A DNA stretch of 50,125 nt from Gammaproteobacteria bacterium (GCA_028820325.1 JAPPJO010000171.1:1-50125); one strand, 5' to 3'; counted from the stretch's first letter, positions 8,401 to 16,528 are shown. Program-made: numbers and translations. The notes: a model not told the origin generated them from the letters alone.

Positions 8401-9882
8401 ATGACCCGTCTGCTGAGCCGCCACGCCCGCATTTGCGCCGTCCTCTCGCCGAGAATGGCTCTCCTTACCCTCTTGTCGGCCGGCCTTCTGGCGGCGGGAG
8501 CGCTCCCGCCGGCCCTGGCCGCCCAGGAGATCCTCATCAGCGGCGGCACCGTGGTCACCTCGGAGGGGCGATTCGCCGCCGACGTGCGGGTGCGAGACGG
8601 GACCATAGTGGAGATCGGGACCGGGCTGGCCGCGGGGGCCGGCGCGCGCACCATTGACGCCACCGGGCTCCTGGTCATGCCGGGCGGAGTGGATCCGCAC
8701 GTCCACCTGGGGGGCAGCCGCCGGGACGACTACCGCACCGGGTCGCAGGCGGCGCTGGCGGGGGGCATCACCACCATCTCGAACTTCGCTTTCCCGGCCG
8801 GGGGACGGACGCTCGCCCAGGCCATCGAGCGCGAGGCGGCGCTCATCCGCGAGCAGTCGATCGCGGACGTCATCCTGCACGCGGGCATCAACGACCCCGA
8901 AACCCAGGAAGGCCAGATGACCACCCTGGCCGCCGAGACCGGCCAGACCAGCACCAAGATCTTCATGGTGCGCGCCGCGTTCGACGCCGAGGTGCCGGAC
9001 TACATGGCGACCATGGACGCGGCGGGGCGTGCCGGCGTCCTGACCATGGTGCACTGCGAGGACGGACCCATCCTCGCCCGCGCAGTCGCCGAGCTCACCG
9101 CCGCGGGACGCACCTCGCTCGAGTACTTCCCGGACAGCCGGCCCGTGGTCGGCGAGGTGGTCGCCACCCAGCGGGCGGTCGCCATGGCCGAAGCCACGGG
9201 GGCACCCATCTATGCGGTCCACGTCTCCTCGGAAGGGGCACTACGCGTGCTGCAGGATGCCCGGGAGCGGGGGCTCAGCGTCTTTGTCGAGACCCGCCCC
9301 ATCTACCTCCACTTCACCCGGCAGCGCTTCGAGGGACCCGACCGCGGGCTGTATGTGGGGCAGCCGCCGCTTCGCGAACAGCGCGACCAGGACGCCCTGT
9401 GGGCCGGAATCGCGAGCGGATCGGTGCATGTGCTCGGCACCGACCACGTCGCCTATCGGCGCGACGAGAAGATGGACCCGTCGCAGACCATCAGCCGGCA
9501 CCGGGCCGGCCTGAACAACCTCCAGGTGGTGCGGCCGATGCTCTATTCCGAGGGCGTCGTCCAGGGGCGCATCTCCGAGGAGCGCTTCGTGGCGGTGACC
9601 TCGACCAACGCCGCCAAGCTCTTCGGACTCTATCCCCGCAAGGGCACGGTCGCGGTGGGCTCGGACGCCGACATCGTCCTCTGGGATCCGGACGAGACGC
9701 GCACCATCCGCGACGAGGACATGTTCTCCGGCACCGGCTTCTCGGTCTATTCCGGGTGGGAGGTCACAGGCTGGCCCGTGATGACGCTCCGCCGAGGCGA
9801 GGTCGTCTACGAAGACGGAGAGGTTCTCGCCGGGGCGGGCAGTGGGGAACTGCTGCGCCGCGGGAGATGGCAGGCGCCGTAG
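8401..9882 (+). CDS. Secreted dihydropyrimidinase/hydantoinase-like amidohydrolase
   Basis: This is a 493-residue amidohydrolase of the dihydropyrimidinase/D-hydantoinase/allantoinase group, which opens cyclic amides with a two-metal centre. Metal ligands are all present: His100 and His102 (DPHVHLG), the carboxylated Lys186 (STKIFMVR), His218 (MVHCED), His274 (AVHVSS) and Asp348 (LGTDH). A signal peptide of about 40 residues ends at PPALA-AQE, unusual for a family that is normally cytoplasmic. A GGAGG ribosome site precedes the ATG by 6 bases. The gene follows the HAD phosphatase after a 154-base gap in which I see no other gene. It may act with the amidase and gamma-glutamyltransferase in nitrogen scavenging. 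The substrate is unproven. Confidence 0.9.
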   Translation: MTRLLSRHARICAVLSPRMALLTLLSAGLLAAGALPPALAAQEILISGGTVVTSEGRFAADVRVRDGTIVEIGTGLAAGAGARTIDATGLLVMPGGVDPHVHLGGSRRDDYRTGSQAALAGGITTISNFAFPAGGRTLAQAIEREAALIREQSIADVILHAGINDPETQEGQMTTLAAETGQTSTKIFMVRAAFDAEVPDYMATMDAAGRAGVLTMVHCEDGPILARAVAELTAAGRTSLEYFPDSRPVVGEVVATQRAVAMAEATGAPIYAVHVSSEGALRVLQDARERGLSVFVETRPIYLHFTRQRFEGPDRGLYVGQPPLREQRDQDALWAGIASGSVHVLGTDHVAYRRDEKMDPSQTISRHRAGLNNLQVVRPMLYSEGVVQGRISEERFVAVTSTNAAKLFGLYPRKGTVAVGSDADIVLWDPDETRTIRDEDMFSGTGFSVYSGWEVTGWPVMTLRRGEVVYEDGEVLAGAGSGELLRRGRWQAP

Positions 9883-10051
9883 GGCACGGAGATGGGAGGT
9901 GCCGTCAACCTTCCAGACCCGGCCTGCGGCACGGCGTTAGTCCAAGTCCCATGCGGGATTGGCTCCAGAACCGCGTCGGGGTGGCCAAGCAGGTATCGTG
10001 GGGAGGATCACGTCGCGGTAGTTGGTGGACGTGGGCGGACGTAACCATCGC

Positions 10052-10937
10052 CTACACGGCACACGTTCGGACGGCCATCTTGATGTGTCGGCGCAACTCC
10101 ACCAGGATCTTCACTGTCTTTCTGAGGCTCGCGACGTCGTCCCATTTCATCGCGTAGGAACTGGCGTGGGCCAAGGGGTTTCTAAGGCCCTCGATCCTCT
10201 TGACCTTGTCCTCAAACTTCCCCTTGGACATCGGCACGGCACCGGCACTATTGGCTAGGGAATCGAACGGGAGACACTTCGTTAGGATCGTCCTCTTGTC
10301 ACAGAACTCGGTGCATAGCAGCAGCTCAACGTCGCTCTCGTTGCCACCCCGCTTCTCGTACACCTTCTCCGCGCCTTCCAGCCGTTTGTTACTGATATGC
10401 TTCCGCCAACCGTCTCCCTCTGGGAAAACCGCTTTGATCGCTTCGTACATCGTTAGCTCGAACCCGGTGACCAAGGCGAACACGGCAGCACGAACAGGCA
10501 GCTTCTGAAGGTCAGACCACGCTACCAAGCCGTTGATTCTCCCGCCGGAGACCACGAGCAAGGGCTTTGGTCGAACGCGGGAAACGTAGTCGAGAATCGT
10601 CGCGTCCGCGCCGATCAGGTCCGCTTCCGAGAGCGGACGCAAGCGATCCCTGACGGGTGCTTCATCGTCCACGCCAGATGAGTTGATGGACCCTCTTGGC
10701 AGAGAACAGACCGACGATATTGCCATCGGCCGCCTCGACGGGAAGATAGTCGAAGATCGGGTTGAGGTTGGCGGCCCGGACTTCAGCAAGGGAGTCGTCC
10801 AAGCGGCACACTCGCACGCTGGGGCCAATGCCCTCACCTTCGCGACTGGTGGCGATGAGCGATACCGTCAGGCTCCTTTGCATCCGTTCAAAGCCCTCAC
10901 TCTGACGGAGCAGGTCCGGTTGTTCGCGGTTCATCAC
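10052..10937 (-). pseudogene. CBS-pair plus HEPN-like protein gene, split by a frameshift
   Basis: Two overlapping minus-strand frames together read as one protein. The first (GTG at 10937 to a stop at 10662) ends in a CBS-like segment, DGNIVGLFSAKRVHQLI. The second frame takes over near 10670-10690 and runs to 10052. It contains a second CBS-like unit (ADATILDYV...LLVVSGGRINGLVAWSDL) and then a helical domain of about 130 residues. That domain holds RNPLAH, an Rx4H motif typical of HEPN ribonucleases. CBS pairs bind adenine nucleotides, and HEPN domains are RNA-cleaving toxins or defence effectors, so a nucleotide-gated RNase is a reasonable guess. One missing or extra base explains the break; it may be decay or an assembly error. 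Confidence 0.6.
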
Positions 10938-11000
10938 GACTCCGTTGGGAGGTCCGGGCCGTTGTCGCTCCAGATCGAGGCCAAGGGGGAGCGGAGATGC

Positions 11001-11162
11001 TCAACCTGCATCCGATAGATCCCTGTTCATGATAGCCAGCAGGACCAGCGCAAGCGGTATCTTCCACACCGCCGCCGCTTGGGCGGCGAATCGGATGGCA
11101 GAAGCGCCCGGTGCGGGAGATGCTGGTGCGCTAAGGTGCGTGCCCGACGCGACGTTGAACAT
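11001..11162 (-). CDS. Possible 53-residue membrane miniprotein
   Basis: A short frame starts with ATG at 11162, runs 54 codons and ends in TGA. It has one apolar segment (VWKIPLALVLLAIM, about residues 32-45) after an Ala-rich stretch. It lies on the same strand as its neighbours, 30 bases after the membrane protein gene and 63 bases before the CBS-HEPN gene. There is no ribosome site in front of the ATG and no recognised family. The 10938-11192 interval otherwise shows nothing, so this may be chance. Confidence 0.2.
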   Translation of the reverse strand: MFNVASGTHLSAPASPAPGASAIRFAAQAAAVWKIPLALVLLAIMNRDLSDAG

Positions 11163-11192
11163 CGCGGTCTGGCCAAGGGGCGGCTGCGCCCT

Positions 11193-11663
11193 TTAGAACC
11201 CTCCGAGGTCTGCGCTCCCCGGAACGTGCGTGCAAGGGTCATGGTTTCCCCTATGGCTTGCCGACGCCTCTTTATCAGATGGTGCTTCCAGATTCTCCAA
11301 CAGGTAGACGCCTCGTTCAACCATGGCGCGTTTGATCATCTGCAGTTTCATTCTCGAAAACTCGTCTGCGGCTTCCACCTCCAGTTCACGCACTGCCTCG
11401 TTGAGGGCTTGACCGAAGATCCTTGCCGTGTTCTCCAAACCCTCCCATCCACCTGCCGCCAAAAGGGCCGGAATCATCTCAAGGAGCTTCTCGACCTCTT
11501 GTAATTCGGTCCCGGGTTCTGCCGCCAAAGCTGCTGAGATATTCTGGCTCAATACCGGCTGAAGGATGGCAACCGCCTCTCTCCGGTTCCTGCGCCGTCG
11601 GAGGACTGTCACTACTTGGATGGCACCGATAAAGGCGATCACCGCGAGTATCGACAAGAACAT
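11193..11663 (-). CDS. One-pass membrane protein of unknown function
   Basis: The 156-residue protein starts with MFLSILAVIAFIGAIQVVTV, a single N-terminal membrane helix, followed by the basic stop-transfer sequence RRRRNRR. The rest is a charged, mostly helical cytoplasmic tail with Glu/Leu-rich segments (LQEVEKLLEMIPALLAAGG and similar) that could form a coiled coil. No family was recognised. A start 51 bases upstream (11714) is in frame, but it would put 17 polar residues before the membrane helix. It lies in the accessory region between the integrase remnant and the CBS-HEPN gene, on the same strand. It could be a membrane anchor or sensor for a neighbouring effector, which is a guess from position only. 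Confidence 0.5.
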   Translation of the reverse strand: MFLSILAVIAFIGAIQVVTVLRRRRNRREAVAILQPVLSQNISAALAAEPGTELQEVEKLLEMIPALLAAGGWEGLENTARIFGQALNEAVRELEVEAADEFSRMKLQMIKRAMVERGVYLLENLEAPSDKEASASHRGNHDPCTHVPGSADLGGF

Positions 11664-11858
11664 ATCCACGTGTTGGCTTACCCCTCTGAGAGACACGCAG
11701 GTGGGATGGAACAAGATGCGAAACCGATGCCTGCGGGGCGAGTCCCGCTGGTTCCGCTCGCCCCCGTGTAGCGTCCTGCCCTGCGCGTGGGGGTTGCGGC
11801 AAACAACTACTAGCGATCCGTCCCCGTTCGCTCCGGTATCATAGATACTCGCCCGCTT

Positions 11859-12041
11859 CTACTCGACCACCCGCTCGGCGGCCTCGGCGAAGGTCGGGAT
11901 GCCGATCAGCCGCCGTTTCTCAGCCAAGGGAACGCCCGCTCGCGCGGGTGAGCTTGCGGTTGGCGAGCGCCCGTTGACGGGCCGCGGCGAGCGAGACCGA
12001 TTCGGCGACGCCGACCCGAGTTTGCGCTTGCGTCCTCGGCA
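11859..12041 (-). pseudogene. Tyrosine-recombinase (phage integrase) N-terminal remnant
   Basis: The fragment reads as the start of a tyrosine recombinase, but only by switching frames. KRKLGSAS lies in one frame at the upstream end. VSLAAARQRALANRKLTRA lies in another (about 11941-11997). The first frame then resumes with VPLAEKRRLIGIPTFAEAA, followed by ERVVE and a TAG at 11859. The pattern LGxxSxVSLAxAR..A..RK...AGxxPxxEKRR...PTFxEAAERV is that of the arm-binding and SAM-like domains of P4-type integrases. The catalytic domain is absent. The gene is therefore dead, with two frameshifts and a truncation. It marks past integration of a mobile element here. Confidence 0.6.
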
Positions 12042-12084
12042 ACATGTAGGGGAGACATAACATAATGTGAGGTTGATATTACAG

Positions 12085-12349
12085 CTAAGCGCCAAACCCG
12101 ATAGCTTTCGCTGGTTGAACGCTCAGGGGATTCCGCTCACGGGCTCTCCTATGGACTGTCGCCAACGCCTGCTGCTCCAGGCTAGGCAGGCCATCCTCCC
12201 GCATCCCTTCCAAGTGGAACTCGATGGCATCTCGGATGTTGCGGGCAACTTCGTCCCTAGTTCCGCCAGTCGCCACGCATCCCGGTAGATCCGGCACGTA
12301 CGCTGCGTAGTTGCTCGGTCCTTTTTCCGATCACCACTGGGAACTTCAT
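12085..12349 (-). pseudogene. HicB-family antitoxin-like gene broken by a +1 base
   Basis: An ATG at 12349 with a strong GGAGG site 7 bases upstream begins MKFPVVIGK, the typical HicB start. In that frame the protein soon loses similarity and stops. One base over, the sequence reads SNYAAYVPDLPGCVATGG and then TRDEVARNIRDAIEFHLEGM, a classic HicB core, down to a stop at 12085. Removing one A from the A5 run (T5 at 12322-12326 on the plus strand) would give MKFPVVIGKGPSNYAAYVPD and restore the frame. HicB normally neutralises the HicA RNase toxin, but no hicA-like frame is next to it. The C-terminal tail is also atypical. It follows the AlbA_2 gene by 20 bases. Decay or assembly error are both possible. 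Confidence 0.7.
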
Positions 12350-12369
12350 CGGATTCCTCCCTTCCTGGG

Positions 12370-13812
12370 TCAAGCCTGCCCTTGGACATCCTCCCCATCC
12401 ACCGCCGCCAGTACTTCCCGCCCTGCCGCAGTAGTCCGGTACCTCTGGTTCCTGCTCCTGGGCTTGTCGGGCACGGTCATCTCGATCCATCCAGCCCCCA
12501 GCAGCGGCCGGAGAACCTGGTTCCGGAACTTGGTGCGGTCCTTTCTGCCCGCCATCGCCATGAGCTCCGTGATAGGCTGCGCGGTCAACGACTTACGGAG
12601 AATCCTGACTTGGTGCCGACTTGGTGCCGACTTGGTGCCGACTTGGTACCGACCTGGTTCCTTGACGGCTGCGATCGAACCATCGCCTCCCAGCGCCGGG
12701 CGTCGGAAGGTCACCGTCACCCAGTGTTCCGACACATCGATCACCGGAGCGGGCACTCTCCACTCGCGGCAGAGATCGCGAATGCGCCGGATGCCCGATC
12801 CGATGTGCTCCACGGCATCCATGCGGTGCAGCATCCCGAAAAGCAGGGGATTGCGCGGAACGCTCTTCACGCCCAGTTCGGCCTCGGTCATCCCCGCCGG
12901 AAGGCCACCCGGGCTCACAACCTCGAGCCGATCATGATACAGGCAGACCTGAACGTTGGCCGCGGAACGGTAGTCGCGGTGCGCGACCGCGTTGACCACC
13001 GCCTCGCGGATCGCGTCCAGCGGGAGTTCGGGACGCTCTTCCCGGTTCACCGAACCCGTGATGACGTAGCGAACGTTGATCTTCGAGCGGACCCACGTCA
13101 TGGCGCCGTCGATGATCGAGAACGCGTCGTCGGCGAAGTCGCGCCGATCCAGAATCTCCGTCTTCGTGGTGCCGAAGAACAGCGCGCAGGACAGGTGGGC
13201 GCTCACATGGAATCTCCGGATGTCCTTCGCGAGCAGCCACGCCCCCGCGTTGGTGACTCCACCATCGGTGGTCAGGAGATCCAGGTTGGCCAGAGCGGTC
13301 TCGGGCTCCATGTGAGCCGGAATCCTCGCCCTCCGGCGGAACGTCGTCCAGGTCTCGTCGTCGAGGTCGTCGTCCAGCGAGAATCGGCGACACGGGCTCT
13401 CATCGAAGCGGATTGCGCCGACCGCGAAAAAGAACTCCCGGATCTCGTCGCGCGACATCTGCTGCGACGACGCCCCGTGGCGCACGAAGAACTTGCCTCC
13501 GAACGAGTAGGGCTTGCCACGCTGCGCGGGCACCCTGACGGCGAGCACATCCCCCATGCTCTCCATGTCCACGCTGATCGAGGGATCGGCGGACCGCGCG
13601 ACCGATTGGACCTGGGACTTCAACCGGTTGTGTCCTTCGACGCCGCGAACCGCGCCGTCGTCGTCCACGCCGAGCAGGATCACGCCGCCGGTCGCGTTGG
13701 CGAACGCGCAGATCTCGCGCCCCAGGTCGGACCTCAGCGACCGCTTGAACTCCACCTCGGACCCTTCGCCGAGCGCGACCAGGTCGGACAGGGCCTTCAA
13801 CTCACCTCTCAC
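12370..13812 (-). CDS. Schlafen-AlbA_2 / GHKL-ATPase protein with winged-helix tail
   Basis: This 480-residue protein has three parts. Residues about 14-130 are a Schlafen AlbA_2 domain (SEVEFKRSL, REICAFANATGGVILLGVDD). Residues about 260-345 are a GHKL-type region (LPLDAIREAVVNAVAHRDY, SPGGLP, EHIGSGIRRI). The C-terminus, about 400-480, looks like a winged helix. This layout is common in proteins first annotated as transcriptional regulators and is found in mobile and defence-associated islands. Between the last two parts, codons about 385-403 are made of an 11-bp tandem repeat. A GTG start at 13812 after GGGGGG was preferred; TTG codons at 13824 and 13803 are alternatives. The broken hicB lies 20 bases downstream. 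The biochemical role is unknown. Confidence 0.82.
   Translation of the reverse strand: MRGELKALSDLVALGEGSEVEFKRSLRSDLGREICAFANATGGVILLGVDDDGAVRGVEGHNRLKSQVQSVARSADPSISVDMESMGDVLAVRVPAQRGKPYSFGGKFFVRHGASSQQMSRDEIREFFFAVGAIRFDESPCRRFSLDDDLDDETWTTFRRRARIPAHMEPETALANLDLLTTDGGVTNAGAWLLAKDIRRFHVSAHLSCALFFGTTKTEILDRRDFADDAFSIIDGAMTWVRSKINVRYVITGSVNREERPELPLDAIREAVVNAVAHRDYRSAANVQVCLYHDRLEVVSPGGLPAGMTEAELGVKSVPRNPLLFGMLHRMDAVEHIGSGIRRIRDLCREWRVPAPVIDVSEHWVTVTFRRPALGGDGSIAAVKEPGRYQVGTKSAPSRHQVRILRKSLTAQPITELMAMAGRKDRTKFRNQVLRPLLGAGWIEMTVPDKPRSRNQRYRTTAAGREVLAAVDGEDVQGQA
12607..12661. repeat. 11-bp tandem repeat, five units, inside the AlbA_2 gene
   Basis: The unit GACTTGGTGCC (plus strand) occurs exactly at 12607-12617, 12618-12628 and 12629-12639. 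It recurs with one change at 12640-12650 and two changes at 12651-12661. Because 11 is not a multiple of 3, successive units are read in different frames, giving YQVGTKSAPSRHQV on the minus strand. Gain or loss of one unit would shift the frame of the C-terminal domain. A change of three units would keep it. Confidence 0.9.
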
Positions 13813-14050
13813 ACATCCCCCCAAAGCTCCCGCGGATTACGCGCTCATTGTCTCGTCCGCCAGGGATGCGCTCCCAGGCTGCCCGGTGACACCCAACGCT
13901 ACCGCGTGCGATTAACCGGGGTCAATGGAAGAATGGGTCGCCAACCGGTGGATCTGGGATGCACGTACATGTCGCGCCGCTGGCTCGCCTGCGCTCCGCG
14001 CCGTATCATCGTGGTTCCTGCAACGACCCGATCCACAGGAGGTTCGTCCC

Positions 14051-14683
14051 ATGCGCAAGGGAATACTCGCGTCGACCATCGCCATCCTTCTGATCGCCGC
14101 CGGCGCCTGCGCCGAGTCCGCCGAAGAGGCTCCGCAGGAAGCGGAGGGGAGCGCCCAGGAGACGGGAATGGTGCGGGTGATCATCTCCACCGACTTCGGC
14201 GACATCGAGGTGGACATCGACACCGAGAACGCGCCGGGCACCTCCGCCAACTTCCTGCGCTACGTGGACGCGGGCCACTACGACGGCGGCCAGTTCCATC
14301 GCACGGTCACGATGGACAACCAGCCCAACGACACCGTCCGCATCGAGGTGATTCAGGCGAGCGTGAACGAGGAGTTCGCCGAGCAGGGATTCGATGCCAT
14401 CCCCATGGAGCGCACCTCGGTCACCGGGCTGCGCCACGTAGACGGGGCTATCTCGATGGCGCGTGGACAGCCCGACAGCGCCACCTCCAGCTTCTTCTTC
14501 TGCATCAACGACCAGCCGTCGCTGGACTTCGGCGGCAACCGCAACCCCGACCTCCAGGGATTCGCGGCCTTCGGGCAGGTGGTGAGCGGGATGGACGTGG
14601 TGCGCGCGATCCAGGGGCAGCCCTACGAGGCACAGGCTCTGACGCCGCCGGTGCGGATCACGTCCGTGCGGCGGGCCGACTGA
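14051..14683 (+). CDS. Cyclophilin-type peptidyl-prolyl isomerase, lipoprotein
   Basis: This 210-residue lipoprotein carries a cyclophilin domain that catalyses cis-trans isomerisation of prolyl bonds, here in the periplasm. The signal ends in a lipobox (AAGAC, Cys about residue 20), followed by a Glu/Ala-rich linker. The domain (about residues 40-210) has FHRTVTMDNQ with the catalytic-type Arg, GAISMARGQPDSATSSFFF, and GFAAFGQVVSGMDVVRAI. An AGGAGG site lies 8 bases before the ATG at 14051. It diverges from the AlbA_2 gene across 238 bases in which I see no other gene, and it converges with the next gene with only 6 bases between stops. Confidence 0.92.
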   Translation: MRKGILASTIAILLIAAGACAESAEEAPQEAEGSAQETGMVRVIISTDFGDIEVDIDTENAPGTSANFLRYVDAGHYDGGQFHRTVTMDNQPNDTVRIEVIQASVNEEFAEQGFDAIPMERTSVTGLRHVDGAISMARGQPDSATSSFFFCINDQPSLDFGGNRNPDLQGFAAFGQVVSGMDVVRAIQGQPYEAQALTPPVRITSVRRAD

Positions 14684-14689
14684 CGGGAG

Positions 14690-16528
14690 CTACTCCTCTA
14701 CGGTCAGGCGTGTCGTGACGTCGATCGGGCTCCGGCCGGGTAGCTGCACGGTCAGGATCAGGTCGTACTCACCCGCCTCGACCTCCGGCAGCGTGAGTGC
14801 GATGGCGCGGAAGACCGTGCCCAGCTCGTCGGGTCCGGCTTCCTCCCAGCTCAGCTCCAGGGGCGCCTCCGGGGTGGTGAGGCGCAGGAACTGCGTCGCG
14901 CGCGCGAGCAAGCCGGGATTTGCGTCCTGCATGGTGATGCCGACGATGGCACTCTCCCCGGTCTGGAGCCCGTAGACCTCCCAGCCCGCCACGAAGGGCT
15001 CGCCGGAACGGACGCGGGTTGAACCCAGCACCCTGGGCAGGGCCTCGTCCAGGCTCTCGGGCAGATCGCCGGCGGGGTCCAGCAGCACGACGTCGGATAT
15101 GGCCGCAAGCCCGAAGGGCAGGTTCTCCTGGCGTACACCGCCGCGCACTCTCCAGCCCCGGTCGTCGGCGTCTTCCAGGACTTCCATGCCGAAGATGTAG
15201 TCGCCGTTGGGCACCCGCGCGGTGACGACGCCCTCGCGCGCGCTGCCGCGCTGGTCGACCAGCCGCTCGCCCTCGGGGGTCAGCACGAACACCCCCGACT
15301 CGACGGCGCCGGCCGCCGCGGGGGGCGAAGGCGGGGGGGCGGCGAAGGCCGCGAAGGGATCGGCGCCCGGGGCGGTCTCGCGCACCGTGGGGCGGGCGGG
15401 CTCCTCCGGCGGCGGCGCGGGCTGGTAGCCCGCGACGACCAGGAGCGAGTCGCCGCGCCGGAAGCGCGCCACCTGCGCGTCCATGGTGGTGATGATGGGG
15501 GCGTACCAGGCGGCGTAGCCGGTCCACGGCGCCCGGTCCTCGATCTCCCACGCGCGCACGGGGACGCCGGCCGGATCCTCCAAGAACGCCCCCGCGGGCA
15601 TGAACTCGCGCCCGTGGGGCCGGTGGCGTCCGATGATGAAGCGGTTGTCCTGGAGCATGCCCGAAGCGGGCCGCGCCGGCCGGCCGCGCTCCCAGCCCAC
15701 CTCGCCCCCGTAGCGGGCGACCAGCTCCTCCAGGTCCTCCTCCCAGGGAATGTCGTAGGGGTTCTCCGCCGACTCGCGGATGCGGATCAGCGTGCGGCGG
15801 GCGTACTGTTCCGCCTCGCGGTCGTTGCCTTCGACCAGGTAGAGCGGATCGGCAAGCAGCCAGAGTCGCTGGCGCAGCGCCGCCTGCTGTGCGGGATCGG
15901 CATCCTCGAAGAGCTCGCGGGCCTCCTCGTCCAGGAGGTAGTCGAGCGCCAGCCATCTCTCCCGCTCCTCCTCGGGCATTCGCGGGATGGTTTCGCGGAA
16001 GATGGCTTCCGCCTCGATGCTCTCTCCCAGCGACTGCAGCAGGTATCCCTTGAGCGCCATGCACCACCACTCGTCGTCGGGATGACAGCGGTCGGTGAGG
16101 GCTTCCGCCCGGAGCAGCTCCCCCTGCTCCCTCAGGTAGTAGACCCGCTGTCCCAGCACCCACCTGTCGCGCGGGATGCGGGAGTGGATGCGTCCCAGCG
16201 TGCGCAGCATGTCCATGCGCGCCATCTCGACCTCGAGCGGAGCGGGCTCCACGGGGGGCGCTTCCCCGTCTCCGTGCCGGAGGCACATCCGGCCCACGAG
16301 AGCATCGCACTGGCCTCCGAAACCGCTCCACTCCGGCGGAAGCCGCTGTTCCCGAAAGCGCTCGAACTCCTTCTGCACCTGCTGCGCCTCCTCGAGCAGC
16401 GCGATCGAATCGGCTTCGGGGCTCGCCGCTTCTTCCTGGGCGGCGCCGGCAGGCAGCGGCAAGGCGAGGCAGACGAGGACGGCTGCAAGACCGATGCGTC
16501 TGGCGAGACTGGTTGGGCTGTTCGGCAT
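14690..16528 (-). CDS. Secreted TPR-like protein of unknown function
   Basis: This 612-residue protein begins with a signal peptide ending near LPLPAGAAQ (residue 30). The N-terminal half is helical and TPR-like (PDDEWWCMALKGYLLQSLG and neighbours), with paired Cys residues (about 74-83). The middle contains a segment like LRQRLWLLADPLYLVEGNDR, a pattern I associate with secreted proteins of Gemmatimonadota related to the GWxTD group; that link is from memory and uncertain. A Pro/Ala-rich linker (about 375-405) leads to a beta-rich C-terminal half. No catalytic residues are apparent. It probably acts in the periplasm or at the outer membrane. Confidence 0.65.
   Translation of the reverse strand: MPNSPTSLARRIGLAAVLVCLALPLPAGAAQEEAASPEADSIALLEEAQQVQKEFERFREQRLPPEWSGFGGQCDALVGRMCLRHGDGEAPPVEPAPLEVEMARMDMLRTLGRIHSRIPRDRWVLGQRVYYLREQGELLRAEALTDRCHPDDEWWCMALKGYLLQSLGESIEAEAIFRETIPRMPEEERERWLALDYLLDEEARELFEDADPAQQAALRQRLWLLADPLYLVEGNDREAEQYARRTLIRIRESAENPYDIPWEEDLEELVARYGGEVGWERGRPARPASGMLQDNRFIIGRHRPHGREFMPAGAFLEDPAGVPVRAWEIEDRAPWTGYAAWYAPIITTMDAQVARFRRGDSLLVVAGYQPAPPPEEPARPTVRETAPGADPFAAFAAPPPSPPAAAGAVESGVFVLTPEGERLVDQRGSAREGVVTARVPNGDYIFGMEVLEDADDRGWRVRGGVRQENLPFGLAAISDVVLLDPAGDLPESLDEALPRVLGSTRVRSGEPFVAGWEVYGLQTGESAIVGITMQDANPGLLARATQFLRLTTPEAPLELSWEEAGPDELGTVFRAIALTLPEVEAGEYDLILTVQLPGRSPIDVTTRLTVEE

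Noticed and set aside
11171..11196. Hairpin AAGGGGCG/CGCCCTT after the membrane protein gene
   Set aside because: Bulged stem without a T-tract; overlaps the stop codon; not enough to call a terminator.
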